Source of the DNA: Streptomyces sp. CBMA152
Lineage (GTDB): Bacteria > Actinomycetota > Actinomycetes > Streptomycetales > Streptomycetaceae
DNA length: 64,000 nucleotides
Direction of reading: 5' to 3'
Assembly: GCF_014596475.1 (NCBI RefSeq)
Contig: NZ_MECJ01000018.1
Location: 34,213 to 98,212, forward strand
Position 1 is the first letter of the stretch. Each line of letters starts with the position of its first letter. The notes below the pieces were generated by a model. That model had not been told where the DNA came from and ran no database searches. It saw only the letters and a list, made by a program, of their open reading frames with translations. Position numbers and translations under genes: made by a program. Below are positions 8,818 to 16,711 of the stretch, in pieces.

Positions 8818-9252
8818 TCAGTCGAGACAGAACTCGTTGCCCTCGATGTCCTGCATCACGATGCACGACTCGTTTTCCTCATCGGCGTACAACGTTCGCT
8901 CGTGTGCCGCGCCGAGCGCGATCAGCCGTGCGCACTCGGCCTCAAGCGTGGCGAGGCGCTCGTTACCCACGAGTCCGGTGCCGACCCGCACGCAGAGATG
9001 AACCCGGTTCTTGACGACCTTGCCCTCGGGAACGCGCTGGAAGTACAGGCGCGGGCCCACACCTGTGGGATCACTGCAGACGAATGATGAATCCTGGTGC
9101 TCGGGCGGCAGTGAGCGAGTGAAGTCGTCCCAAGTGGCAAAGCCCTCCGGCGGCGGCGGTACGACGTACCCCAACACCTCGCACCAGAAACGAGCGACGC
9201 GCTCGGGCGCCGCGCAGTCGAAGGTGACTTGGAACTGCTTGATCGATGACAT
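8818..9252 (-). CDS. VOC (glyoxalase/bleomycin-resistance) superfamily protein
   Basis: 144 residues with the VOC pattern: N-terminal FQVTFDCAAPERVARFWCEVLGY, a central HLCVRV strand and the C-terminal QDIEGNEFCLD, giving the usual pair of beta-alpha-beta-beta-beta units. The start is the ATG of MSSIKQF; the frame continues upstream without protein-like content. It could be a dioxygenase-like, isomerase-like or drug-binding member. Metal ligands are not clear enough to choose. It stands alone. Confidence 0.82.
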   Translation of the reverse strand: MSSIKQFQVTFDCAAPERVARFWCEVLGYVVPPPPEGFATWDDFTRSLPPEHQDSSFVCSDPTGVGPRLYFQRVPEGKVVKNRVHLCVRVGTGLVGNERLATLEAECARLIALGAAHERTLYADEENESCIVMQDIEGNEFCLD

Positions 9253-9410
9253 CGGCCCACCATAGTGGCGCGTGCTGGTCACCGGGATCCCGGGGGCGGG
9301 GAGTTCAGATGTCCATCTGACGGCGCTGTGCGGCGATTTGGTCCGCGTTGGAGGCGTGTGGGCAGACGGAGCGGACGAGTACATCGCCCGGCACCCCCCG
9401 CCGGGTCCGG

Positions 9411-9818
9411 TCAGTCTTCGAGTTCGTGGCGGACGCGTCGGGACGGGCTGAAGGTGTAGAGGTCGAGGATGTCGGGCGGCTCGGCGAGGCCGGGGCCGCC
9501 GTTTCGGACCCAGGCGGTGATGTCGGCCGCGGCGCCGGGGTCGTTGACGTGCCCGAGCCAGACAGGGCGTCCGCCGGCCTTGCGGCCTTCGGCGGAGGGC
9601 TGGATGACGATGACGTTGGCGCGCTCGCACGCGTCGAGGCAGTCGGTTCGGCGGACCATCGCGACTCCGGCCAGCTGGGTGCGCAGGTCGGTGAGTTGGG
9701 CTTCGTGGTCCAGCCGCGGCACCTTGGCCGGGGTGCCGCAGCAGCAGCCGCGGCAGACGGTGACGGTCGGGCGGGCCGCCCCCACACCGGGGGCGGCCTT
9801 CTTGGCGCGGCGGCTCAC
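9411..9818 (-). CDS. Thioredoxin-like 2Fe-2S ferredoxin domain protein
   Basis: 135 residues with the Cys pattern of thioredoxin-fold 2Fe-2S proteins: CRGCCCGT near residue 22 and TDCLDACE near residue 60, followed by VIVIQPS and GGRPVWLG. Its ATG overlaps the stop codon of the upstream metal-transporting ATPase (ATGA), so the two are translationally coupled. The role may be electron transfer, metal binding or redox sensing for the exporter; the coupling is seen, the role is inferred. The extra Cys in CRGCCCGT could offer metal-buffering ligands. Confidence 0.82.
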   Translation of the reverse strand: MSRRAKKAAPGVGAARPTVTVCRGCCCGTPAKVPRLDHEAQLTDLRTQLAGVAMVRRTDCLDACERANVIVIQPSAEGRKAGGRPVWLGHVNDPGAAADITAWVRNGGPGLAEPPDILDLYTFSPSRRVRHELED

Positions 9819-11797
9819 CGTATGTCCCGCGCGGCGCGGTTCCAGGCGGCGTCACGCAGCAGACGCAGCCCGTTGAGGCCGACGATGACGGTCGAGCCCT
9901 CGTGGCCGAGCACACCGAGCGGCAGCGGCAGGGTGCCCACCAGGTCCCAGATGACCAGCCCGGAGATGAACACGCCGGCGATGACCAGGTTCTGCACCAC
10001 CAGGCGGCGGGCCGCCCGCGAGAGGGCGATGACCTTGGGGACGGTGGCGAGTTCGTCGCGGACGATGACGGCGTCGGCGGTCTCCAGAGCGAGGTCGGAG
10101 CCGGCGCGGCCCATGGCGATGCCGGTGTGCGCGGCGGCCAGGGCGGGAGCGTCGTTCACACCGTCGCCGAGAACCAGCACCTTGCGGCCGCGGGCCTCCA
10201 GGCGCCGTACGGCCTCGACCTTGTCCTGGGGCAGGAGGCCGGCGTGGACCTCGTCACCGATGATGCCGACCTCGGCGGCCAGGCGAGCTGCGGCGCGGGG
10301 GTTGTCGCCCGTCACCAGCATCGGGGTGCTGCCGGTCAGGGCGGTCAGGGCGGCGACGGTCGCGGCGGCGTCAGGACGCAGCCGGTCGGCGATGCCCAAC
10401 ACCCCGACGGGGACGCCGTCGCGCAGGACCAGGACGGCCGTGCGGCCGCCGTCCTCCAGGTCGGCCGCGACCTCGGCCGCGCCGATGTCGTCGTTGCTGT
10501 CGAGGAGGCGGGCGGGTGCGCCGACCGCAACCGTGCGGCCGCCGACGGTGGCGGTGACACCGATGCCGGGAGCGGAGGTGAAGTCCCGTATATCGGCGAT
10601 GGTCAGGCCGCGGGTGCGGGCGGCGTCGACGACGGCGCGGGCCAGGGGGTGTTCGCTGGGATGCTCGGCGGCGGCCGCCAGCGCCAGCAGGGCGTCCTCG
10701 GCCAGCCCGGAGCCGAGCAACGGGCGGATGTCGGTGACGCGAGGGGTGCCCTCGGTCAGGGTGCCGGTCTTGTCCAGGGCGACCGCGTCGACTTGCCCGA
10801 GACGCTCCATCACCACGGCGGACTTCACCAGGACGCCGTGGCGTCCGGCGTTGGCGATCGCCGACAGCAGCGGCGGCATCGTCGCCAGGACCACCGCGCC
10901 CGGTGAGGCCACGATCATGAAGGTCATCGCCCGCAGCAGTGAGGCTGTCAGGTCCGCGCCGAACGCGAGGGGGACCACGAAGACCGCCAGCGTCGCGAAG
11001 ACCATGCCCAGGCTGTACCGCTGCTCGACCTTCTCGATGAACAGCTGGGTGGGCGCCTTGGTTTCGGAAGCCTGCTCGACCATCGCCACGATCCGGGCGA
11101 TCACCGAGTCCGAGGCGTCCCGCTCGACCTTGACCCGCAGGGCACCGGTGCCGTTGAGGGTGCCGGCGAAGACCTCGTCCCCGGCCTCCTTCGCGACCGG
11201 CAGCGGCTCACCGGTGATGGTCGCCTGGTCCACCTCGCTGACCCCGTCCAGGACGCGTCCGTCCGCGCCGACCCGCTCGCCCGGGCGGACCAGGATGGTG
11301 TCCCCGACCACCAGGTCCTGCGTCGGAACCGTCGCCTCGCTTTCGTCGTCGGCCAGGCGGGTGGCAACGGTCGGCGCCAGGTCGAGCAGACCGCGCACCG
11401 CGTCCTGGGTACGGGCGGTGGCCAGGGCCTCCAGAGCGCCGGAGGTGGCGAAGATGACGATCAGCAGTGCGCCGTCCATCACCTGCCCGATCGAGGCCGC
11501 GCCGATCGCGGCCACGATCATCAGCAGATCCACATCCAGGGTCTTCTCCCGCAGCGCCGCGAGCCCCGCCCAGGCCGGCTCCCACCCGCCGGTGACGTAG
11601 GCGGCGGCGTAGAGAGGGCCCCACGACCAGGCGGGTGCACCGGTCAGCTGGAGCGGCAGCGCGATCAGGAACAGCACCAGCGCCGCGGCGGCCCAGCGCG
11701 CCTCCGTCAGGGCGAACACCCGCGTACGCCGCCTCGGCACCGTACGCGCGGCGGCCGCAGCTGCCCGTTCGGGCCGCTGGATCAGGTCGGAAGGCAT
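9815..11797 (-). CDS. P1B-type heavy-metal exporting ATPase (probable Ni/Co/Zn group)
   Basis: 660 residues. Catalytic motifs are complete: TGEP (actuator), DKTGTLTEG with the phosphorylated Asp, SEHPL, and GDGVNDAPALA. There is no N-terminal metal-binding domain, only an Arg/Ala-rich tail. The membrane metal motif reads ASPG, where P1B-4 Co/Ni/Zn exporters usually have SPC, and HEGS appears in the last membrane segment (HEGG elsewhere). The gene diverges from an NmtR-like sensor, as nmtA/ctpJ does in mycobacteria, so Ni/Co efflux is the favoured role. The downstream overlapping gene encodes a 2Fe-2S protein. Confidence 0.88.
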   Translation of the reverse strand: MPSDLIQRPERAAAAAARTVPRRRTRVFALTEARWAAAALVLFLIALPLQLTGAPAWSWGPLYAAAYVTGGWEPAWAGLAALREKTLDVDLLMIVAAIGAASIGQVMDGALLIVIFATSGALEALATARTQDAVRGLLDLAPTVATRLADDESEATVPTQDLVVGDTILVRPGERVGADGRVLDGVSEVDQATITGEPLPVAKEAGDEVFAGTLNGTGALRVKVERDASDSVIARIVAMVEQASETKAPTQLFIEKVEQRYSLGMVFATLAVFVVPLAFGADLTASLLRAMTFMIVASPGAVVLATMPPLLSAIANAGRHGVLVKSAVVMERLGQVDAVALDKTGTLTEGTPRVTDIRPLLGSGLAEDALLALAAAAEHPSEHPLARAVVDAARTRGLTIADIRDFTSAPGIGVTATVGGRTVAVGAPARLLDSNDDIGAAEVAADLEDGGRTAVLVLRDGVPVGVLGIADRLRPDAAATVAALTALTGSTPMLVTGDNPRAAARLAAEVGIIGDEVHAGLLPQDKVEAVRRLEARGRKVLVLGDGVNDAPALAAAHTGIAMGRAGSDLALETADAVIVRDELATVPKVIALSRAARRLVVQNLVIAGVFISGLVIWDLVGTLPLPLGVLGHEGSTVIVGLNGLRLLRDAAWNRAARDIR

Positions 11798-11849
11798 GAC
11801 AAAACAACCCTTTCAGGGCGGAAGGCGGCGACACATCCACCGTACAGGA

Positions 11850-11873
11850 ATATCTGAACAGGTCTTCACATGT
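11850..11873. promoter_or_regulatory. ArsR/NmtR-type operator dyad
   Basis: The dyad AYAT-N-TGAA-N6-TTCA-N-ATRT sits 20 bp before the NmtR-like start and 53 bp from the divergent ATPase start. TGAA-N6-TTCA with flanking AT half-sites is the usual form of ArsR/SmtB-family operators. Confidence 0.65.
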
Positions 11874-11892
11874 GCCCGGTAGGATGGGCGCC

Positions 11893-12282
11893 ATGGGTCA
11901 TGGAGCCGACGGCAAGAACCACGCCACCCCCCGCGAGCGCCTGGACGCGGCGGGGGCCACCGATGTCGCCGCCACCCTCCAGGCCCTGGCCACCCCTTCG
12001 CGGCTGTACATCCTGGCCCGCCTCCAGGAAGGCCCCTGCGCGGTCGGCGACCTCGCCGAGGCCGTGGGCATGGAAGCCTCCGCCTGCTCCCACCAACTCC
12101 GCCTGCTGCGCAATCTCGGGCTCGTCACCGGAGAACGCCGGGGCCGCTCCATCGTCTACGCCCTCTACGACAACCACGTCGCCGAACTGCTGGAACAGGC
12201 CCTCTTCCACGTCGAGCACCTGCGGCTCGGCCTGCGCGACGCACCCACCGCCGAAACGGCCCCGGCCGCGGTCCGGCGGTAG
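11893..12282 (+). CDS. nmtR: NmtR-like Ni/Co-sensing ArsR/SmtB repressor
   Basis: About 129 residues. I chose the internal ATG that gives MGHG at the N-terminus, because mycobacterial NmtR begins the same way and uses its N-terminal amine and His3 as nickel ligands. The upstream ATG would bury that motif. The winged helix (SRLYILARL, then MEASACSHQLRLLRNLGLV) is followed by the wing RRGRSIVYALYD and the alpha-5 metal site D-N-H...H-V-E-H near residue 100. It is divergent from the P1B ATPase with an ArsR-type dyad between. Metal binding would release the operator and induce efflux. Confidence 0.88.
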   Translation: MGHGADGKNHATPRERLDAAGATDVAATLQALATPSRLYILARLQEGPCAVGDLAEAVGMEASACSHQLRLLRNLGLVTGERRGRSIVYALYDNHVAELLEQALFHVEHLRLGLRDAPTAETAPAAVRR

Positions 12283-12579
12283 GCGGTCTCGTTTCGCGTA
12301 TGAGCGCTCAGCCTGCAGCGCTTGGTGGGTAGCACGCGGCAGGGGCGGCGAGCTCGTTTCAGGTCAGCTCGGCCCCGGATCAACCCGGTGACGCAAAGAG
12401 CTTCATTCGTCCAGACCAAGTGGAGGGGGCGACCGCCAGGGCCCCGGCGGTGGCAGCGGCTGGTGAGGGCACGGCCAGGCGAACAGGCCGCGCGCAAGGG
12501 GAGCACGGCCGCATGCCCGGTGTGTCATGTGGATATGTCGCAAATATGCTGCATGGGCTTATCGGGAGGTTGTAGGTGG
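12283..12579. other. No gene recognised
   Basis: About 300 bp after the NmtR-like gene with no frame of plausible composition on either strand. It ends at the hairpin that terminates the leftward SH3 gene. Confidence 0.5.
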
Positions 12580-12610
12580 GCGGCCCGGCGCTTGCCGGGC
12601 GCCGGGCCGC
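12580..12610 (-). terminator. Hairpin terminator after SH3-like gene
   Basis: A perfect 12-bp stem, GCGGCCCGGCGC with GCGCCGGGCCGC, around a 7-nt loop. It lies about 90 bp downstream of the leftward gene ending at 12700. No clear U-tract. Confidence 0.65.
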
Positions 12611-12699
12611 ACCAGTGGCAGATCGCCTTCCGGCGTCGTACCTCGGAGGCTCGGTGTCCGGCGGCCGTTGGTCGGGCGGTTGCCGGACATCGCGTCAGG

Positions 12700-13089
12700 T
12701 CACTTGCAGTACGGCACGGGGGCGAGGTTGACCACATAGCGTGCGGCCACCCAGCCCGGCTTGCCCGCTCCGAGCTTGTACCAGAGCTTGTTGCCGTCCA
12801 CGTTCTCGCCGGCCTTCTTGCACTGCAGCGCGACGACCGTGCCCTGAGGCAGCAGGCCGAGCCGCTTGGAAGCGGTGGTCGATCCCTGGTGCGTCCACAG
12901 GCCGCCGTTGGCGACGACCTTGCCGTTGGGCTCGGCCGCCGGGGCGGCCCGGTGGACCTGCTGGGCCGTGACGGTGGCCGCCGTCGGCGTCGCCGCCGAA
13001 GCCGTCCCCATGCTCAGCAGACTCCCTGCTCCCGCGAGCACCGCCACCGTGCCCGCGACGACGATCCGCTGCATGCCAGGTACGTACAT
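12700..13089 (-). CDS. Secreted SH3-like domain protein
   Basis: 129 residues. A Sec signal peptide (IVVAGTVAVLAGAGSLLSMG, with cleavage near ASAATP, about residue 33) is followed by a bacterial SH3-like fold: GLWTHQGSTTASKRLGLLPQGT, CKKAG, NKLWYKL, KPGWVAARYV. Two Cys (in LQCKK and the C-terminal PYCK) probably form a disulfide. Such domains bind peptidoglycan or mediate envelope contacts. The start is the ATG preceded by AAAGGGGA at about 7 bp; an ATG five codons later is the alternative. It is a single gene. Confidence 0.8.
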   Translation of the reverse strand: MYVPGMQRIVVAGTVAVLAGAGSLLSMGTASAATPTAATVTAQQVHRAAPAAEPNGKVVANGGLWTHQGSTTASKRLGLLPQGTVVALQCKKAGENVDGNKLWYKLGAGKPGWVAARYVVNLAPVPYCK

Positions 13090-13507
13090 GTTGTTCCCCT
13101 TTCATTCCCCGTGAGGTGTACGCCCTGTATGACGGCCGAGCATGCCGGTCCGTTGCGCCTCTGATCGTAAACTGGCGTAATTTGCACGGCAGTTGAAGCG
13201 AAGGTTGACCTTCTGACCGTGTCAGGCATCGGCCGGGTCCTGGTGCGGCGGGGGAGTGGTGCGATGAAGTGTCTGGACTCGGCGTGATGGTCGGCGACGC
13301 GCCGTGGTGGGCACGGTCGTGATCGGCGGTACGAAGGTGAGCCAGGCCGATCGGGTGACTCAAGGCGGTGTTGGCGCGGGTGTCTCGGCCCGTGGGGGAC
13401 GGGCGGATACGTTGAGCAGGATCCGGCCGTGGAAATGCGGTGCCGACGAGGCCGAGTCACCGGCCCTCGCGGTCCCGTCGCAGCGCAGCAGGGAGTGAAC
13501 CACCGGC
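13090..13507. other. Intergenic region, no gene supported
   Basis: About 420 bp. The left end (13090-13200) contains the promoter side of the SH3-like gene, with AT-rich stretches such as GTAAACTGGCGTAATTTGC. The rest has only short frames without recognisable content. Confidence 0.5.
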
Positions 13508-13945
13508 ATGGACGTTCTCTTCATCACGAGCGTGGCGGTGGTCGTCGCCGACCCGCCGTTGAGCCGCAAGCTGTTCATCGAAGCTCTTGGCCTCCCGCTG
13601 GAGGGGGAAGGTGACGGCTACTACTCCAGCGGGAGCGTCCCCGGCAGCAAGCACTTCGGCCTGTGGCCGCTCTCGCAGGCAGCCGAGGCGTGCTTCGGCA
13701 CGGCCCAGTGGCCCGCCGACCGGGTGGTCCCGCAGGCGTCGATCGAGTTCGAGGTGGCGAACGCGGAAGCGGTCACGGCCGCCGGTGCCGAGCTTCAGCG
13801 CGCGGGCTTCGACCTGGTGCACCAGGCCCGCACCGAGCCATGGGGCCAGACGGTGGCCAGGCTTCTCACGGCGGACGGCGTGATCGTCGGCATCTCCTAC
13901 GCTCCCTCCTTGCACGACGTGCAGGACGACCAGCACCCCGGGTGA
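13508..13945 (+). CDS. VOC (glyoxalase-like) family protein
   Basis: 145 residues in the VOC pattern: FITSVAVVVADPPLSRKLFIEALGLPL at the N-terminus, a GSKHFGLWPL strand and IEFEVANAEAV in the second half. The metal-ligand set is incomplete to the eye, so it may be a binding protein and not an enzyme. It starts at ATG 13508, shortly after a GCAGGGAGTG ribosome-binding stretch. It is convergent with another VOC gene across a hairpin terminator. Confidence 0.8.
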   Translation: MDVLFITSVAVVVADPPLSRKLFIEALGLPLEGEGDGYYSSGSVPGSKHFGLWPLSQAAEACFGTAQWPADRVVPQASIEFEVANAEAVTAAGAELQRAGFDLVHQARTEPWGQTVARLLTADGVIVGISYAPSLHDVQDDQHPG

Positions 13946-14007
13946 CTCGCGCGCATTGCCATCGTCGACCGCGCCTGGTGCCTCACGTCGCGGTGCACCC
14001 CGCGGGA

Positions 14008-14033
14008 GCCCCCGCCGTATGACTGGCGGGGGC
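14008..14033. terminator. Hairpin terminator between convergent VOC genes
   Basis: A 9-bp perfect stem, GCCCCCGCC with GGCGGGGGC, around an 8-nt loop (GTATGACT), with further partial pairing outside. It lies between genes ending at 13945 and 14159. Confidence 0.75.
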
Positions 14034-14158
14034 GCTCGCGTCACGGGTGATCTCGTGAAGTGCTGTCAGTGCCTGTCCGCGTCGCGCATCACACGCCGAG
14101 CGTGGCCAACCCAGGTGTGGAGGTCGCTCACGGCCGTTTGCGGGACCGCGGCTGCCGG

Positions 14159-14659
14159 TCAGGTGGCGGAACCGGCGGCTGCGCCCGTCTTGAGGTCGGG
14201 CCCCCAGCGCTTGAGGGACTCTTCGAGGTCGAGCGCGCCGGAGCGGTTTTCGTCGGTCGCGGACGGCCAGTCCTCACGCGGTACGCGCCACATGATCTCG
14301 AACTCGTTGCCGTCGGGGTCCTTGGCGTAGACGGACTTCGACACGCCGTGGTTCGTGGATCCGACCATGGCGCCGCGCTCGTTGATCTTGTCGGCGATCT
14401 CGACCAGTTCGCCGAGAGTCCCCACTTCCCAGGCCAGGTGGTAGAGACCGACGCGACCTTGCTCGGGTCCGGGCGCCTCCGGTCCGACGGAGAACAGGCC
14501 GAGGTCGTGGTCGTTGAGTGTGCCCTCGGCGCTGAGGAATGCGGCGCGGCCCGGGATGTCGACGTCGAGCCGGAAGCCGAAGACGTCGGTGTAGAACTCG
14601 ACGGCGCGCGCGACGTTCCGTACGTAGAGCACCGCGTGGTTGAGGCGGCGTACAGGCAT
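14159..14659 (-). CDS. VOC family protein, catechol 2,3-dioxygenase-like
   Basis: 166 residues. The 2-His-1-Glu set of extradiol-dioxygenase-type VOC proteins is visible: LNHAVLYV (His7), GLYHLAWEV in the middle and the Glu of GNEFEIMW near the end. AKDPDGNEFEI is the typical closing strand. This makes a metal-dependent ring-cleaving or related enzyme likely; the substrate is unknown. The start is the ATG of MPVRRLNH, preceded by AGGGAGAT; the frame runs further upstream without support. It stands alone with its own AT-rich upstream region (14700-14760). Confidence 0.85.
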   Translation of the reverse strand: MPVRRLNHAVLYVRNVARAVEFYTDVFGFRLDVDIPGRAAFLSAEGTLNDHDLGLFSVGPEAPGPEQGRVGLYHLAWEVGTLGELVEIADKINERGAMVGSTNHGVSKSVYAKDPDGNEFEIMWRVPREDWPSATDENRSGALDLEESLKRWGPDLKTGAAAGSAT

Positions 14660-14807
14660 GGGGATCTCCCTGAGGGGCGGCCACGCACGGGTGGTGGCCT
14701 GGCTTGCAACGATAAAACAATGTGAGACTTCAAGTAAATAGTTCCTTCCCGTAAATGAGCCGACGCGTAGGGTGATCATGCCGTGTCGGTTGGATCGTGC
14801 CCGGACG

Positions 14808-14841
14808 GCGGCGGGGCGGCGCGAGCGCACCGCCCCGCCGC
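14808..14841 (-). terminator. Hairpin terminator after ClpC2-like gene
   Basis: A 12-bp perfect stem, GCGGCGGGGCGG with CCGCCCCGCCGC, around a 10-nt loop. It lies 50 bp downstream of the leftward gene ending at 14892. Confidence 0.75.
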
Positions 14842-14891
14842 GGGTGGGAAAGCCGTGCCGGTCCGGTCCTCCGTGGCGACTGATCGTTTCG

Positions 14892-15596
14892 TTACTGCTT
14901 GTCGCGCGCGGCGAGCCGTTTGGTGATCTCGGTCTTGACCGTCTTGTGCAGCTCTTTTGGCGTGAAGCCGAGGTTGCGCAGGATCTGCGCGGCTGGGCTT
15001 TTCTCGGTGCGGATCAGGCCGAGCAGCGTGTGTTCCGTGCCGACCCAGTCGTGGCCGAGGTCGGCCGCCGCGCGGCGTGTTTGCTCGATGGCCTCCTTGC
15101 TCTCCGGCCGGAACGCGATGTGACCTCGCAGCGCCTTCTCACCGGCCGGCGGCAGCACTTCCTCGATCGCGTCGCGGACGCGCTGCTCCGACCCGGTTTT
15201 CGCCACCAGCACCTCATACGCCAGGCCCCGCGGTTCGCCGAGCAGGCCGAGCAGCATGTGTTCGGTGCCGATGAAGTCGTGCTTGTGCGTTCGGGCGGCC
15301 TCCTGCGCCAGCACGATGCTGTGCCGGTTCAGGTTGGTGAACCGCTCGAACGGGGCGGGCGTGTGGCGTTGCTGGGCGGCCTGCTTGGACACTCCGATGG
15401 CGTCGCCGATCTCGGTCCACGACGCGCCGGTCTGCTTGGCCTTGCTGACGTAGTGGTCGATGAGCTGGTCACCGAGGTCGGACAGGGTCTGGGCGCGAAG
15501 TCGCGCCTCGCTGATGCGGGCCAGTTCGTCGGCCTCGGGGAGCTCCTCGTCGAGCCGGGCGATCAGGTCGGCGAGGCTGATGTCGAGTGGACTCAT
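14892..15596 (-). CDS. ClpC2-like regulator: HTH fused to two Clp N-terminal repeats
   Basis: 234 residues, no ATPase. An N-terminal helical part leads to an HTH (ASWTEIGDAIGVSKQAAQQR, about residues 59-78). Two Clp N repeats follow: one around HSIVLAQEAARTHKHDFIGTEHMLLGLL and one around SKEAIEQTRRAAADLGHDWVGTEHTLLGLI. The order and size match mycobacterial ClpC2 (about 250 residues), reported to bind Clp-targeting cyclic peptides such as cyclomarin and to control its own promoter. Two GTCAAC-N5-GTTGAC palindromes begin 3 bp upstream of the ATG, as expected for autoregulation. The likely role is to sense or sequester compounds that hit ClpC1. That function is inferred from homology. Confidence 0.82.
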   Translation of the reverse strand: MSPLDISLADLIARLDEELPEADELARISEARLRAQTLSDLGDQLIDHYVSKAKQTGASWTEIGDAIGVSKQAAQQRHTPAPFERFTNLNRHSIVLAQEAARTHKHDFIGTEHMLLGLLGEPRGLAYEVLVAKTGSEQRVRDAIEEVLPPAGEKALRGHIAFRPESKEAIEQTRRAAADLGHDWVGTEHTLLGLIRTEKSPAAQILRNLGFTPKELHKTVKTEITKRLAARDKQ

Positions 15597-15598
15597 AC

Positions 15599-15643
15599 GT
15601 CAACCGTAAGTTGACGATTGCTCGTCGTCAACCCGTAGTTGAC
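15599..15643. promoter_or_regulatory. Twin palindromic operators GTCAAC-N5-GTTGAC
   Basis: Two perfect 6+5+6 inverted repeats at 15599-15615 and 15627-15643, 28 bp apart start to start. The spacers are CGTAA and CCGTA. They abut the ClpC2-like start codon and face the divergent hydrolase gene about 230 bp away. Confidence 0.85.
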
Positions 15644-15781
15644 GCTTGTTCCGGATGGTCTGCGTGCGATGGCCCGGCGCGGCATCCGGCCACGGAGCCT
15701 CCCGCGAAAACCCGTTGGCGGACCACGGTGACCGCTGCTACTTTTCCGGAGGCCGTGCGAGAGAACGAGGAGGTGGTACCC

Positions 15782-15835
15782 GTGAACGCAGTATCGACAT
15801 GGGTGCTCCCCTCCGGGGTCACGGTCGGGCGATAG
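15782..15835 (+). CDS. Possible 17-residue leader peptide
   Basis: A GTG codon follows the strong GAGGAGGTGG ribosome-binding stretch at 15768-15777, and the frame stops after 17 codons, 39 bp before the hydrolase ATG. No family is recognised and the product may be irrelevant. The strength of the ribosome site is the only reason to list it. Confidence 0.22.
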   Translation: MNAVSTWVLPSGVTVGR

Positions 15836-15874
15836 GTCGTCCGGGAGCGCCGTTCATGAGCACTCCCGAAAGGC

Positions 15875-16603
15875 ATGACCATGCACTTCACTTCCGAGCA
15901 ACGCCTCGACGACGGCGTCCTCGAACGCGAATTCACCCTCGGCGAGATCCCCGGCACCCTGTGGACGCCGGAATCCGCCGTACCGGCCCCGCTGATCCTG
16001 ATGGCCCACAACAACGGCCTGCCCAAGGCGGAACCCCGGCTGGTGGCCCGGGCCCGGCTGTCCGCGGCGTACGGCTACGCGGTGGCCACCATCGACGCCG
16101 CCGGGTGCGGTGACCGGCCCCGTTCCGCCGCCGCCGAACAGGCCCGCGCCGACCTCCGCCGGGCGATGCAGGCAGGCGAGCCGGTCGACGAGATCTTCGA
16201 GTCCCTCGTCGCCCCGCTGGTCGAGAACGCGGTCCCGGAGTGGCGGACCACCCTGGACGCCCTTCTTGCGCTGCCCGAAATCGGCGGCCCGGTCGGGTAC
16301 TCGGGGTGGACCGCCCTCGGCATCCACCTCGCGGCGGTCGAGCCGCGCATCGCGGCCGCCGGTTTCTTCGCCGGGGGTTACGTGCCCCTCGCCCAGCGCG
16401 AGGAGGCCCGGCAGGTCACCATTCCGCTGCTGCTCCTGCTGCAGTGGGACGACGAAGGGAACCCCCGGCAACGGGCCCTGGACCTGTTCGACGCCTTCGG
16501 CAGCAAGGAGAAGACCCTGCACGCCAATCTGGGCGGACACCTCGGTACCCCGTGGTTCGAGAGGGAGGACGGGGACCGGTTCTTCGGTCGGCACCTGAAG
16601 TGA
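15875..16603 (+). CDS. Alpha/beta hydrolase, dienelactone-hydrolase-like
   Basis: 242 residues. Hydrolase-fold features are LILMAHNNGLPK (oxyanion strand), a nucleophile elbow reading GYSGWTALG (about residues 148-156) and a late HLG segment (GGHLGTPW) for the catalytic His. The elbow has Trp at the second variable position, a departure from GxSxG. The gene is divergent from the ClpC2-like regulator and lies downstream of its twin operators, so it may be co-regulated. The start is the first ATG of MTMHF after GAAAGG. The substrate is unknown. Confidence 0.8.
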   Translation: MTMHFTSEQRLDDGVLEREFTLGEIPGTLWTPESAVPAPLILMAHNNGLPKAEPRLVARARLSAAYGYAVATIDAAGCGDRPRSAAAEQARADLRRAMQAGEPVDEIFESLVAPLVENAVPEWRTTLDALLALPEIGGPVGYSGWTALGIHLAAVEPRIAAAGFFAGGYVPLAQREEARQVTIPLLLLLQWDDEGNPRQRALDLFDAFGSKEKTLHANLGGHLGTPWFEREDGDRFFGRHLK

Positions 16604-16653
16604 GGCCGGGCCGTCAGGTCGACAGCAGACGGTAGGAGACGTCGGCCATGATG

Positions 16654-16692
16654 CCGCCATCGAGGACGGGCCCCGGCCCTCCTCGATGGCGG
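16654..16692. terminator. Bidirectional hairpin terminator
   Basis: A 13-bp perfect stem, CCGCCATCGAGGA with TCCTCGATGGCGG, around a 13-nt GC-rich loop. Outer GGCCA/TGGCC arms could extend it. It lies between convergent genes ending at 16603 and 16712. Confidence 0.8.
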
Positions 16693-16711
16693 TGGCCATT
16701 CAAGCGGCCTC

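Noticed and set aside
9348..11600. A 750-codon plus-strand frame across the ferredoxin and ATPase genes.
   Set aside because: Ser/Arg/Thr-rich shadow with no family features; both minus-strand genes have full catalytic motifs.
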